Below, one piece after another: positions 11,001 through 20,069 of a stretch of DNA of 64,000 bases (its first letter is position 1; each line of letters begins with the position of its first letter). A program made the position numbers and the translations under genes. The notes beneath the pieces were generated by a model that was given only the letters and a program-made list of their open reading frames with translations, did not search any database and had not been told where the DNA came from. This DNA is from Cololabis saira (Eukaryota; Chordata; Actinopteri; Beloniformes; Belonidae): assembly GCF_033807715.1 (NCBI RefSeq), contig NC_084599.1, positions 13,765,125 to 13,829,124 on the forward strand, written 5' to 3'.

Positions 11001-12875
11001 CGGTATGAACTCAGGGGAACTTGTATGTTTAAAAAAAATAAAAGGTAAGGACAAACTTTAAAAGTAGATGTGTTTCTGTTAAAGGGTAAACTCGTGGAAT
11101 AGTCTCTGTGATGAGCTAAAAATGTGTAGTTCTATCCGCAAATTCAAAAAAATGTTTAAACGTAGGGCAATTGATAAATATAAACTATCTATGACCAAGA
11201 GCAGCTTCTCCTGTAAATCCGCTATATCACTTGCTTTTGTTGTAATTGATCTCTGTAATACTTTTTATTTTGATTTGTTGTGATGTGATGTATTGTAAAA
11301 AAGGGTAGGCATTATATAAGCTACGGCATCAGTCTACACCTTTTTTGGTTCATTTATTTATATATTCAGCTTTACTGTGGTGCATGTTTTGATTGACTAA
11401 TGGACCAAAATAAACTAACTAACTAACTAAAAATATATAATTTGGTGCAACAACTGCAGAAATAATTTCTGAAATGTTGTATTCTGGTGTTGCTTTTTCG
11501 GTTTTGTTCCCGTGTTAATGGCCAGTTTAAATTCATATTAAAACATATTGATATGCTTATACATACAACAGCAGGGTGTCACGAGATCTCATCAACATAC
11601 GTGTGTATAACTGTAAACACACGCGGAAGCTAATGAGATTTCTAGACATGTATATCCGCAAAAATGCCAACTACAAGTGGTCAGTACTCGAGTTGTAAAA
11701 AAAAAAAATCAGGGGGGATGGTGGATTTTATCATATGGGGACAGATAATTTGTGCTGATTACAAATAATATAATATATTACAAATAATAGCGCTGACCAA
11801 AACACCTGCAGAAATACTGCAGGAATGACATAGCAGCAGTTAAATGCAGCCTTCTGTAAGCTTGAAATATCCACTGGGCTTACATCAAATATATCAAAAC
11901 ACAACAATAAAAAACACTTTTCTGAACTTAGCAATATATGATAATATATAATAATATAATATGACTCTGTCCTTCACAGGATAAGTAAAATGGGTCACTG
12001 CAAAAACTCAAAATCACAAGAATACAAGACAACAAGAATATTTGTCTTATTTCTAGTTAAAATGTCTCATTTTAGTAAAAAGAAATCTCATTACACTTAA
12101 AACAAGACTCATCACTGGAAAAAACAACAATTTTCACCTGTTTCAAGTAGATTTTCACTTGAAATAAGTAGAAAAATCTGCCAGTGGAATAAGATTTTTT
12201 TGCTTGTAATGAGAGGATAAATCTTGTCCCACTGGATTTTCCTACTTATTTCAAGTGAAAATTTACTTGAAAAAAGGTGAAAATTGTCAAATAAGTAATT
12301 TTTCTGGTGATGACTCTAAATGTTGAAATAGCAGTAAAACCACATTCATTGATGAAATGACATAATGGATGGAAAGGCGGGATGGCAGTTTTACAGGGGG
12401 GATGATTTGGACCGTTTTTATTTCAGGGGGGATGCCATCCCCCCTCATCCCCCCTCAACTCCAGTACTGTGTGTGTTGTACTTTAGTTCCTGTGTTGGCT
12501 GCAGTTAATCAGTTACATAACGTTAACAAGAAAACACCCAAAGAATGGCATTCCTCGTATACTACCTGGCAAATTGGATTATAGATTTATCAAGGCTCAA
12601 CTCAACAAGAGGACATTGTCGGCTCCAAGTGTGACAGCAGGATGGGATGCAGGACGGTTTTCTGCCCCGGACCCTAGCAACGCTCCACGCGGGCCGGCTG
12701 ACGGCGTTGCTACGGATACTGTTGCTACAGCGACCGCCTGTAAAGGCTGATTTATGCTTCCGCGTTAAATCGACGCAAAATGCATGGCACATATTGCTTT
12801 TGGCGACGCGATAAATTGTGGAAACAAACTCACCCATATCTGCAGACTGTCGACCAGAGCCGTGCTGTCTTCCAT
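2064..12875 (-). CDS. hook1: hook1, Hook microtubule-tethering / dynein-adaptor protein, 5' part (8 coding exons)
   Basis: Hook proteins link dynein-dynactin to endosomal cargo. An N-terminal calponin-homology-like Hook domain binds dynein light intermediate chain, and a long coiled coil follows. Coding exons in order on the minus strand: 12875-12834 (starts [14 protein letters not shown]), 6668-6583, 4180-4108, 3619-3569, 3316-3184, 2923-2856, 2740-2678, 2147-2064. They total 600 nt, every junction keeps phase, and each junction has AG/GT borders. Visible blocks are [20 protein letters not shown] split across exons 2/3, [49 protein letters not shown] and [15 protein letters not shown]. Residues about 1-160 form the Hook domain; the coiled coil starts near residue 170. 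The linker ([14 protein letters not shown]) and HQIDPSWF fit HOOK1 better than HOOK2 or HOOK3, though that rests on memory of the family. The C-terminal two thirds is outside the window. Intron 1 (6669-12833) is inflated by nested transposons. Confidence 0.9.
4489..5170 (+). mobile_element. P-element-like DNA transposon relic with a broken THAP domain
   Basis: The ends form imperfect inverted repeats of about 25 bp (4489-4514 and 5146-5170), both starting TATAGAGGG inward and both containing GACGTCAC. Inside, an ATG at 4609 opens a THAP zinc-finger-like start: [18 protein letters not shown] followed by SFYRM, with the paired cysteines of the C2CH motif. It is broken by an in-frame TGA at 4711-4713. 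A second, frame-shifted block follows, with the W, TWICGSHF and VS residues that normally close a THAP domain, ending at a GTAATG donor-like site. THAP domains occur at the N terminus of P-type transposases. No transposase catalytic part is present, so this is a short non-autonomous derivative in hook1 intron 2. No clear target duplication is visible. Confidence 0.65.
5172..5395. mobile_element. 224-bp hAT-like MITE (CAGTGGTCCTC family)
   Basis: This is a near-palindromic element. The left end CAGTGGTCCTCGCTCCTGG mirrors the right end CCAGGAGTGAGGACCACTG. Flanks are CTCTATAG and GTCTATAT, a decayed 8-bp duplication (TCTATA shared). It sits immediately against the right end of the THAP relic. 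A sibling of 225 bp lies at 56454-56678. It has no coding capacity. Confidence 0.7.
5660..6561 (+). mobile_element. L2/CR1-like LINE 3' fragment, decayed
   Basis: Translation in shifting frames gives the C-terminal part of a fish non-LTR reverse transcriptase: [10 protein letters not shown], then [35 protein letters not shown], and a LLPSGRRYR-type region that is badly eroded. Several frameshifts and stops make it a dead copy. The 3' tail at 6510-6561 ends in GATTCTGATTCTA, the short-repeat tail typical of L2-like elements; a related tail occurs at 14350-14432. The tail ends about 21 bp from the splice donor of hook1 exon 2 (exon 6583-6668). The LINE lies antisense to hook1. Confidence 0.75.
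7100..7549 (+). repeat. 5' LTR of the Gypsy element
   Basis: 450 bp, ends TGTTA and TAACA. TATAAA lies at 7265-7270 and an AATAAA polyadenylation signal at 7474-7479. With transcription starting about 25-30 bp after the TATA box, R would begin near 7292-7297, so U3 is about 195 bp. It is identical by eye to 9992-10441. Confidence 0.95.
7265..7561 (+). promoter_or_regulatory. TATA box, predicted transcript start and self-primer pairing site of the Gypsy element
   Basis: TATAAA is at 7265-7270. The segment GTGAGTTCGT at 7295-7304, where the transcript is expected to begin, is the exact reverse complement of ACGAACTCAC at 7552-7561, which starts two bases after the 5' LTR. Allowing one bulged G extends the pairing to about 13 bp. 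The usual tRNA-complementary TGG motif is not seen at the LTR boundary. In the Tf1/sushi group, reverse transcription is primed by the folded-back 5' end of the element's own RNA, and this layout fits that mechanism. Confidence 0.7.
7566..10109 (+). CDS. Gag - RNase H remnant - integrase - chromodomain fusion protein (847 aa) of the Gypsy element
   Basis: Start ATG at 7566 ([10 protein letters not shown]), 16 bp after the 5' LTR. Residues about 1-245 are Gag-like: an N-terminal Gln-rich helix with a proline-rich linker, then [35 protein letters not shown] and [14 protein letters not shown]. At about residue 246 it jumps directly to the RNase H C terminus ([41 protein letters not shown]). Integrase follows, with the His/Cys zinc region at about 381-422 (ending CPVC) and catalytic D452, D512 and E548 with D-35-E spacing. 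A chromodomain lies at about 742-793 (WRVHRVMDV...[15 protein letters not shown]). Protease and reverse transcriptase are missing without loss of frame. The last 39 codons are read from the 3' LTR. Integrase and chromodomain look intact; function as a fusion is unknown. Confidence 0.9.
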   Translation: MDPADPERGSLQAALDKQLRLTNSHTHQLEAAAVAVQNLHAQVQPLQASVDSLTQQQTAILQQLQVLTASLTTRPPNQPAPAGAVNPPLEVPRPAMPDPLPQEPCLASPQPFGGDFETCSRFIMQCELVFTHQPSRFTSDAARVAYVTNLLTGRAAQWAAASWAMGASFRHSYREFVAELRKVFHHPSRGQDPGDRLVRVRQGTGTVADYSVEFRLAAAESGWNDPSLRATFRRGLNDAVRELLAVVAALEEWRHWLEGAGQPFIVWTDHRNLTFIRAARRLNGRQARWAGFLSRFDFTLTYRPGSRNCKADALSRLHQGGGPSTEESAPILPGARVVGRVAWGIETVVRRALHSNPAPSGVPPRRLFVPESVRSRVLDWGHSSQFACHPGVHRTFTFLARRFWWPGMRREVRDFVLACPVCARSKASHQAPAGLLQPLPVPSRPWSHIALDFVSGLPVSQGMTVILTVVDRFSKGVHLVALPKLPSAAETADLLTSQVFRLHGLPQDVVSDRGPQFTSQVWRAFLKGLGASISLSSGYHPQTNGQTERMNQSVETALRCVAAKNPASWSRFLPWVEYSLNSLVSSATGLSPFEASLGYQPPLFPAQQTEVAVPSVQAHLERCRRVWGSTRTALLQTAESGRRGANRRRNPAPTYRPGQKVWLSAKDLPLPSAGKKLGPRFVGPYEVTKVLSPAAVRLRLPASLNIHPVFHVSKVKPVSRSPLMPPAPDPPPPTIVDGHPEWRVHRVMDVRRRGRGYQFLVDWVGYGPEERCWVSRHLIRDPGLLTDFYRTHPEKPGKSPGGSLGGRGTVMSRPAGVSPWPDRTAEAESAQRRARDLRARRRAGWRS
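9992..10441 (+). repeat. 3' LTR of the Gypsy element
   Basis: 450 bp, identical by eye to 7100-7549 and followed directly by the GAAAG target duplication. The long internal reading frame ends inside it at 10109. Confidence 0.95.
11682..12469. mobile_element. Degenerate MITE with a nested hairpin element
   Basis: The outer ends are inverted: CAGTACTCGAGTTG at 11682 and CAACTCCAGTACTG ending at 12469, each followed inward by G-rich blocks of the GGGGGGATG type. No target duplication is visible. Inside, from about 11997, is a CACTGCAAAAAC start like that of the element at 52040. At about 12105-12315 there is a long imperfect palindrome: the AAGACTCATCACTGGAAAAA side mirrors TTTTTCTGGTGATGACTC, with TTTCACTTGAAATAAGTAG and CTACTTATTTCAAGTGAAA inside. 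It is non-coding and lies in hook1 intron 1. Confidence 0.55.
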
Positions 12876-13369
12876 CTGCCCCCACCTTTGGCTACCAGCT
12901 AAAAAGTCTTCTCCACCTGTCAGCAAAGCTCTTCCGCTCCTTTCCTCTGCATTTGACCTCACCTGCTGCCAAAGGTAGATTTCTAACGTCAAAGAAATAA
13001 CGTAAACTGTTGGCGGATGGCGCAGCTACAGCTGCTTGACGTCCACCCGCTTACAGGTTGAGTTGAGGTGAAGGGAAAGGTATAAAAGTCACAGCCAATC
13101 AGATTCAATATCAGTGAAGATTGACAGGTAGTAAGCTGCACCTTGACCAATCAGAGGGCTGCATTCAGATCCCTGCGTGATTTTGAGTGAAAGAAGATTT
13201 GATTTTATTCTATTTCATTTATTTTGCCAGACAACAATTAATTAATAAAAGTGGATATACACTTGTAGTGTAGACATCCTTTTAAAAGAAAATAACGGAA
13301 TGCATTTAAATATTTAGTAATTATTAATGAATACAAACGAAATTATCATTATTTATATCTGCAATAGAC
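12876..13369. other. hook1 5' flank
   Basis: Sequence upstream of the hook1 start codon (ATG at 12875-12873, minus strand). It is relatively CpG-containing near 12860-13060 and then becomes AT-rich. It should contain the hook1 5' UTR and promoter, but no TATA box or other confident element was recognised. Confidence 0.4.
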
Positions 13370-13740
13370 GTCTTGTTTTTATTTATTTTATTTTATTTAA
13401 CCTTTATTTTATCAGGAAGATCCCATTGAGATTAAAAACCTCTTTTCCAAGGGAGACCTGGCCAAGATAGGCAGCAGCAATTACAACACATAGTTACACA
13501 GAGTTACAAATGACAGATAAAACACCAACAGATAAAATACAATTAAAATAAAATTAAAATTAAAAAAAGCAAGCAAATCACAGGTACATGTAATGGAGTC
13601 GGCCTCAAGTATTTTCAATTTAGATTTAAAAGTACTCAAAGAAATTAACCCTGTTAGCCTCCAGTCATTTTGTCTATTAGTCTTACGTGAGAGTGTGTTA
13701 ACCTGCCCATTTTTACACACACGTGTATCAAGGGGTCTGT
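13370..13740 (-). mobile_element. LINE 3'-end fragment
   Basis: On the minus strand a short eroded coding tail (WRLTGLISLSTFKSKLKI) runs into a 3' UTR with the wording CCAGGTCTCCCTTGGAAAAGAGG ... CAATGGGATCTTCCTGATAAAATAAAGG. The same 3' UTR wording occurs on the plus strand at 36900-36970. It is a truncated non-LTR retroelement; the clade was not named. Confidence 0.6.
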
Positions 13741-13854
13741 GTTGAGAGTTAATCCTCCCTCAGTACTCCAGAATGTCAAGTCCTGGAACTTGTACTCTTG
13801 TACGACTGTAAGTCTTCATCCATTCAGATAACGCTGATTATAGGAATATATAAG

Positions 13855-14022
13855 GGAAGTGGTAGCTTAGTGGTTGCAGAGGAGGGCTGGAGTCTGGAGG
13901 ACCCAGGTTCAAGCCCCTGTATGCAACTGATAGTTTGCTACTAGTTTAACTAGAAAATGGGTTAAATGCAGAGAAAGGATTTCCCCATTGTGGGATTAAT
14001 AAGGGAAAAATTATTATTATGA
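13855..14022 (+). mobile_element. tRNA-derived SINE
   Basis: It has an internal RNA polymerase III promoter: A box TAGCTTAGTGG at 13863-13873 and B box GGTTCAAGCCC at 13906-13916, with 32 bases between them as in tRNA genes. The head (GTGGTAGCTTAGTGGTTGCA) is tRNA-like but does not continue into a normal acceptor stem. The 3' part ends in an ATTATTATT-type tail at about 14010-14020. Confidence 0.75.
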
Positions 14023-14048
14023 CCCATATGTATGTGATGCATTACTCC

Positions 14049-14050
<2 letters not shown>

Positions 14051-14080
<30 letters not shown>
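14051..14080. repeat. (GT)15 microsatellite
   Basis: A perfect dinucleotide run directly following the SINE region. Confidence 0.98.
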
Positions 14081-14082
<2 letters not shown>

Positions 14083-14349
14083 CCTTATTTATTTTACCTT
14101 ATACATTTACACACACAGTGTTGTTGCAGCAACAGACATTTAAACAACTGTCACTAATCAAAAAATGTATATATCTCTTACAAAATCTGATGGTGACCAA
14201 AGTTGTGACAACCTTCACATATCCACCAAAGACTGCAGTACAGAAATATCCTGGCAAATATTTACTCTGGCACTTCAGATAGAAGCGGGAGAGTCGGTGT
14301 GTTGTAGGTCATCTAAAAATAGTTGCCAACCATCAGTGAGGGTCATTGT

Positions 14350-14432
14350 CTCTGAGAAATAACCAGAGTCAAATTCCCTGTCTGGCATGTTCAAACTTAG
14401 CCAATAAAGCTGATTCTGATTCTCATTCTGAG
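14350..14432 (+). repeat. L2-like LINE 3' tail
   Basis: Contains CCAGAGTCAAATTCC and ends GCTGATTCTGATTCTCATTCTGA. It matches the 3' tail of the LINE fragment at 6510-6561. The body upstream could not be recognised, so this may be a very short 5'-truncated copy. Confidence 0.6.
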
Positions 14433-14886
14433 TGGCAGAAATCAGGAGATAAAAAAAAAAAAGGTCTTCACCACTTGATATGTAAAAATGACACAGAGGA
14501 CACTGGTATGGACCACTTGGGTGAAGTCCAGTCTCCCTTCATTGACTTTAGGAGTATTTGATATGTCTCATGGTTGAGTGAAGCACATGACTGTAAATCC
14601 TGACACAGCTTTTTTTTTTCCTCCATACATTTGCTCCTGAAAGCACGTGCACTCATGTCTTATCTCAAAGTGAAAAAAGACTATCAGAATTTGATTAACA
14701 TCAAATACATGGGAGTATCAGACCTTTTATAAACTTGTGATAAATAGCCTTGGGCTAGCGAGACCATCCATGTTTGCCTACAATGTCTTTATTTCTCTCC
14801 ACAAAAATCATGAAATGAATTTATCCTCATACTTTTTTTAATTCCATAAAAATGAAAGATTAAATCCTGTTAAATGTTTATAATTC

Positions 14887-15090
14887 TTATTTGTTCTCTG
14901 AATCTAAATGTATTTTCTCAGAGGTATGCTTAGGATTGTTGTCCTCTTGAAATGTAAATCTTTCTGCACGACTTAGATATGATACAAATTTTTTTTCATA
15001 AAGTTGCTCTTCCTTTTTTCTGACTGCATCAATCCTCTTTATCCTGACTAGTTTCCTAACGCCCGTCACAGAAACACAAACCTGCAGCAT
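14887..15090 (-). pseudogene. Tc1/mariner transposase fragment
   Basis: The minus strand encodes RFTFQEDNNPKHTSEKIHL, the block around the second catalytic Asp of Tc1-like transposases (family consensus of the FQQDNDPKHT type). It is preceded by SVTGVRKLVRIKRID and a poorly conserved spacer. The N-terminal DNA-binding part and the final catalytic block are missing, so it is dead. Confidence 0.65.
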
Positions 15091-16790
15091 AGTGATGCTC
15101 TCACCTGTTTGGTTGTGGGATGTATGATGACTGTGTGTGTATCTGTGTGGACAGATAGTACAAAGTTAGTTTAATTCGATCAGAAGATTTAGCCTCTAAT
15201 GTCCTTGGGAGTTACTCAAGCACCATTTGGTAAAATGTCCAAGTTATTGCTTGTCCTTGACTAAGGACTGGTTTCTTTTTGGCTGTTCAGACATAAATGC
15301 CTGTTAGTGAAGTGAGACTCACCAACCTCCTCAGAGAACACACAACTTTGCATCTCCTTCATAGGGACCATTGTCTTGATGGTTAGGTCAAAGGCCTTTC
15401 ATCTCTGATTAATTAGTCTGTAGGTGTCTTAAAACTGCGTCCATCTTATATTAATATAAATTGCTGGGTTTGTTTAGGCTCTTTAATTGCTGATGAAGAC
15501 CTTCTAGTTTGGTTTCACTCTGATATAAACACAAACAACTGCCAGACTGTAGCGACAGTGGGTCTGAATCTTCTGTCAAGGACAATATTCAGTGTTTTGA
15601 GTTTAATAGTTAGAAAACAAATCAAATAAATGTTTTCTTTTTGTAATTTCGGAAAACTGTGAGCAAACTGATGTGGGGAAAAATGAATAAAATTCAGATT
15701 AAGAAACTGTGAAAAGAGTCTGAAATTCAGGTCTGAAATCATAAACATGAGGATCATTTTTAAATTACTCCCGTGACTGCTAGAAAGTTGCATCTGATTG
15801 ATTTCACAATGGTAAGTGAAATATTACATGGACGGGATTTTGGCAAAGTAAACTTTAGGTAAATGATTGGCTTGTTCAGTTGTTACCTACATACCTCCGT
15901 GCAGGAGGAATCTCTTCCTGCCTTTGACCTGCTCCCATGACCCACATAGTTTGCCTGTGACATGACTGTAAGCACAAATATGTTCAGTTCAGAATAAATG
16001 TATCTGAATAGTTTTACTTCGAAAGTTGATCACGTGCCAGAGAAAAGAGGAGTTTTGGTGCAGCACTTCAGTGTTGATCTGACTGTGGTGGCGCTCCCTT
16101 TAAGGCTCCAGCTGATATTGGAGGGTTTAGTTGATCATTAACAAGCAACTTAAGTTTATTTAGTAATGTGATGCTGTCGGGCAGCACTTCACTTCCTTGC
16201 AGGAAACAGTGACAACGTTCCTCCGCTGGGCACATCTGAATACAGAACGGCTGTAAACACCGAGCACAGATCTCAGTCCAGGTGAGTTGCATTTCCTACT
16301 GTTTTCTCAAATTAAAGTGAGGCTGCACACTTTATAAAAGTGCTGAAAGTTAATATAAATTTGATAAAATTGTAAATGACAGTGTGCCTTTAAAGCAAAA
16401 AACAAGAGAACAAAATAAAAATCATAAAGCCTTATAAGAAAGTGCTGTGAATGTGCAGAATATTTCCTTTGTATCAATACGCCACTTTCTATTGTCAGTA
16501 ACTCTTTTGATGTCTTTGCTTCAGAATATGAATACTGTTTAGAGGAGGAGGCCAGGATGCAATGTTATTGTTAGTTTTAAAACTGAAACAGAAAACCTAA
16601 CTTCAAGTAAAGTGACAAAGTACTGTGGTCAGAGCATCAGTATCTCTGACCCACAAACAGAAAAGAGCTGAGTTCAGTTGACCTTATCTCAAAAATCATT
16701 AGTAATGTTTCAGTATCTCCCCACTGGCACATATAGGAGTTTATGTTTATGGTGTGTTCCTCATTGTCATCACGTCATGTTGTGTTGCAG
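15091..16790. other. Intergenic or 5' UTR region of the RNF170-like gene
   Basis: No coding exon can be supported. A CAG|GTGAGT donor-like site ends at about 16280 and an ATG|GTAAGT site lies near 15810-15818. Either could mark a short upstream exon of the RNF170-like gene, but nothing links them to it. Confidence 0.3.
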
Positions 16791-19271
16791 ACTGGACCAT
16801 CTGACCTCTGAAGGCCCACTGGGTGACAATCACCTGGGCTCATCTAAATCTTTACCGTTCACACCCAACCTGGCAACGTCGATGTGTACGAGCTGTCAGA
16901 AGGTGAGAGGATCCCAGTCATGCACGTACACTCACGTACACTCACGTACACTCACGTACACTCACGGTCACGCTGTCCTGCAGACTTCCTTATGATATGA
17001 TAATTGTAGCTTTTATCTGCGTCACAGTCCTGCTGACAAACTAGTTTAATATTAATCTCATAATAAGTGCATAATTATAAACATTTGCTACATTTCTAAA
17101 CATTTCATTGTGTTTCAAGAGAAAAGCTAGTAAGACTTGGTCAAATTCAATTAAATTAGATAAGATTTGTCTGCTCTTTTTTCTTAAAGTTTTCTTATTT
17201 TGCTCATATTTTTCCATACTTCCGATATCTTGAAGCTCGTCTGTCTTTTCTCGTCCCATCTCTTCAGGAATCTCCACAGCCATGTCTGTCCACAAGCAGA
17301 CGAGACTGGCATTGCCCAGTGTGCCTGCACACAGCCAGTTTCCCAGTCCAGACCAACTGTGGTCATTTATTCTGTGGTACGAGATCACACACGGACAAAA
17401 ACAAACCAAATCAAAACAAAAAAACAGACTCACCCGTAATTGTGACTCTGTAAAGGATGTCACCAAAGTAGAATTATCTATGTTTCCAATCCTCTCAGGC
17501 TGGATTCATTTTACAACCTCTGTCACACCTGCTCACGTTTTGCGTCATACGTTTATATCTCGGTCATTCATTCACCAGGTCGTGTGATGTCGGTGCGTTG
17601 TAGTGGGATGTGTTATGGGGCAGGCTCATCTATTTGGCTCTTAATGATCAACTGTTGTCAGGTTTTCCTTTTCCCGGTCCTGCTTTTTAGCACTTTTACA
17701 ACCCAACACTCATGTGGGTAAAATATACTGTACAACATTTCTCAGTGTTTACTGGCAACAGAGATAAATGGATATGAAAAAAAAACCTTCTTTTTTAACT
17801 TCTGAGTGAACTACAGACAGGGAAAGAGCAGCTCATCTTCTAAGCTTTACAAGATACACATCATTGAATGTGTGTAATATCTATTATTTATCCATGTCTC
17901 CAGGTTACAGTTAACATTTATGGCACAAATGTGTAGCTGTTTAACCTTGACATTATCTGCTACGGCTTACAAAACCATTTTTTTTCTATCACATGCTCAC
18001 CTTAACCTTAACCTTGGCATATTTACCTTTTAACTCAGCCACCGAAGCACCAGCCCAGGGGCCTTGCCTCATGTTACTTGTCCTAGTAGCACTATAATCC
18101 TTTTTTTTTTTTTTTTAAATCATTCAGAATGATGGCTTAGGAGGTGTATTATTCCATAAAGTGTTAAAAGTTTTGCGTTTGATTTCCAGCTCCCTGTCTG
18201 CTCACCTACTGGAGACACGGCTCGTGGTTGGACGCAATCAGCTGTCCTCTCTGCAGGCAAAAGGTACAACCCACAACATGGCTTTGCACTTCATTATAAA
18301 CACACTCTATGAATGTCAACATGAAATTAAAAACAGAAAATAAACTGCTGGTAATGTTTCAGGTCAGCGTGCTGCTGAACCTCTTCAACGAGAGCCAATC
18401 AGACCAGCAGTCAAAGGACGTACTGGGGGAAATCACAGACTACAACAAACGCTATTCTGGGGCCCCACGAAGGGTCAGTACTCCATCACTTCAGCGCCTG
18501 TGTGCAATTGAGTAAAGCTGTCAGGGGAGCAACTGCCTCTTACACCCTTAAATTTAACACCAGATAAGAATCCTTTCCTTTTTATAAAAGGTTTGGTAAC
18601 ATGAAATTCTCTTACGCAACCTCAGATTTATTGTTCGGAGCAACAGCCAGTGCCAGACGAAAGAGGATCTGGTTAACACCTCACGTTCACACACCCACGT
18701 CATGTGAAATCCCTTTTCTTTGAAATGCCACTGCTTTCCCACAGGGATATCGTTCATATTTCTAACATAAATTAAATTATGGGGTCTGGTGGGTGGATCG
18801 CTGAAATGTCTGGCAGCTAAATTCAAATGCACATAGATGGAGATTAAGGATCCTGTTCACCTTTGAGGCAAAAAGGCAAACATTTTAACATTTGAATGTG
18901 TGTAAATGTCTCCATCAAATCTGACTTGTGCCTCTACTTCCCACTGCCCCTTCCAGGTGTCGGACTACCTTTGTGACGCCCCCCTGGTTCTGCAGTTACT
19001 GCTCCGTGGCCTGGGCACCATGGGGGGACTTGTGTGGCTCTTCCTCTTCAGGGTGGCCCTGTGCTGCGTGGGGACTGTGGTGTCCATCTCCTTCCCTCTC
19101 GTGGAGCCTGTATCCTCATCATCAAGCCCCCTGGAAACAGACCCCTCCCTGTGTGGACTGCTGGGGTTCCTGGATGACCTGGTAGTGGTCATTCTGCTCC
19201 TCACCTGCGTTATCAATATCAACCAGCAAATGGCGCCAGATAGAGGACACTCTTCCAACGTGATAACCTGA
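16791..19271 (+). CDS. rnf170-like: RNF170-like E3 ubiquitin-protein ligase (RING, membrane-anchored), N terminus unresolved
   Basis: RNF170 proteins are endoplasmic-reticulum RING ligases; the best-known member ubiquitinates activated IP3 receptors. Exons, plus strand: 16791-16902 (tentative), 17268-17376, 18190-18263, 18363-18473, 18957-19271 (TGA 19269-19271). Phases agree at every join. The RING finger is split over exons: [20 protein letters not shown], then LFC joined to [13 protein letters not shown] and CPLCRQK, giving all C3HC4 ligands. [21 protein letters not shown] and [14 protein letters not shown] follow. The last exon has hydrophobic segments ([20 protein letters not shown] and [16 protein letters not shown]) with the GLLGFLDDL motif of the DUF1232-type region. 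Sequence C-terminal to the RING is well diverged from canonical vertebrate RNF170, so this is a paralog. The first exon with the N-terminal membrane helix and start codon was not found. It converges on pfas. Confidence 0.8.
16923..16966. repeat. 10-bp tandem repeat (ACTCACGTAC)n
   Basis: About 4.4 near-perfect copies of a 10-bp unit, beginning 20 bp after the splice donor at 16903 of the tentative RNF170-like exon. Confidence 0.9.
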
Positions 19272-19752
19272 CAAAGTCAGGAAGAGCTTGCAGGATGCAG
19301 CTGGTGTCACCGATAGGCTGTTTGACATGGACTTATATTGGATTTCTGTCTCCTGACTCTTAAGTAGTCGGATGAGTGAACTATTGACTATTGACAACAA
19401 CAAAGATAGTCTGGAAGTCAGGCGGAGTCCAAGCTTCTCTGACTGTGGACTTCAGGTCTGCTTGTCGATTGTTTACAAAGCTTTTGCAAGTGTGAAATCT
19501 AAAAATCTAAGGGATAAAATGCGCTGCTTTAGCTGTGGTTACAAATCCTCAACTCCCTGAGCTGTGAAGTGTTTTTAATCCACACTGAAGAGAGAAAAAA
19601 ATTGAAATTTGATCAATACTGTATTTAAACTTGTCCCACACTGAAAAAATTTAAAATGTTTTTGTTATGTGTGACATACTGTCATGCTGGTATTATGGTC
19701 TGGATATCCCTGTAAATATATAATAATGTAAAAAGTCTGTTTTTATTGCTAA

Positions 19753-19758
19753 AATAAA
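19753..19758 (+). promoter_or_regulatory. Polyadenylation signal of the RNF170-like gene
   Basis: AATAAA about 480 bp after the stop codon. It is the first canonical signal in the plus-strand 3' UTR that I saw. Confidence 0.55.
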
Positions 19759-19823
19759 TATTTATATTCTTACATGTTTTTTTTCCCCCCTGACACATTA
19801 CACAACACATGCCTTTTAATTCA

Positions 19824-19829
19824 TTTATT
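19824..19829 (-). promoter_or_regulatory. Candidate polyadenylation signal of pfas
   Basis: AATAAA on the minus strand, 241 bp after the pfas stop codon at 20070. It lies 66 bp from the plus-strand signal at 19753-19758, so the two convergent transcripts probably end within, or overlap by, a few tens of bases. Confidence 0.45.
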
Positions 19830-20069
19830 AAGTTGTTTTTTCTCCAGGTTTGAAACTTCTGATAATGTCAGATCGTTTAGTGTTTTGTAAAAATACAAAA
19901 TGTAACCAAAGTCTTTACAAAGTCATCAATTCTCAAGTGTCATTAAAAAATGATGCATGAAGACCAAAAACAGGTACTGCTGAAAGTAACCGCGTATTAC
20001 TCTATTACTATTACTACTGAGACATACATAGTACACTGACAAAACCAAAATGATGTAAATAGACCATGA

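Larger units (their letters stand above)
6985..11433 (+). mobile_element. Decayed LINE (reverse transcriptase domain), split by the Gypsy insertion
   Basis: The left piece (about 6985-7099) encodes the catalytic FADD block, [19 protein letters not shown], followed by an EKELK segment. The right piece (10447-11433) continues in the same element: [15 protein letters not shown], then [10 protein letters not shown] with a stop, [28 protein letters not shown] and IMYKAHNN. If the Gypsy element and one 5-bp duplication are removed, the reading frame runs straight from ELKV into the KLSLN block. The 3' end is an AACT-repeat tail at about 11410-11430. Internal stops show it is inactive. It is a jockey/L2-superfamily-type reverse transcriptase; the exact clade was not resolved. 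Confidence 0.8.

Noticed and set aside
12369..12584. A 71-codon frame near hook1 exon 1
   Set aside because: Derived from the G-rich end of a MITE; no coding signature.
13863..13916. A functional tRNA gene
   Set aside because: A and B boxes are present, but there is no cloverleaf acceptor stem and the unit continues into a SINE tail.
16923..16966. CRISPR-like direct repeats
   Set aside because: A 10-bp tandem repeat without spacers in a vertebrate genome; ordinary minisatellite.
18928..19258. Other open frames across the last RNF170-like exon, both strands
   Set aside because: They overlap the exon that joins in phase to the RING exons and show no family match.
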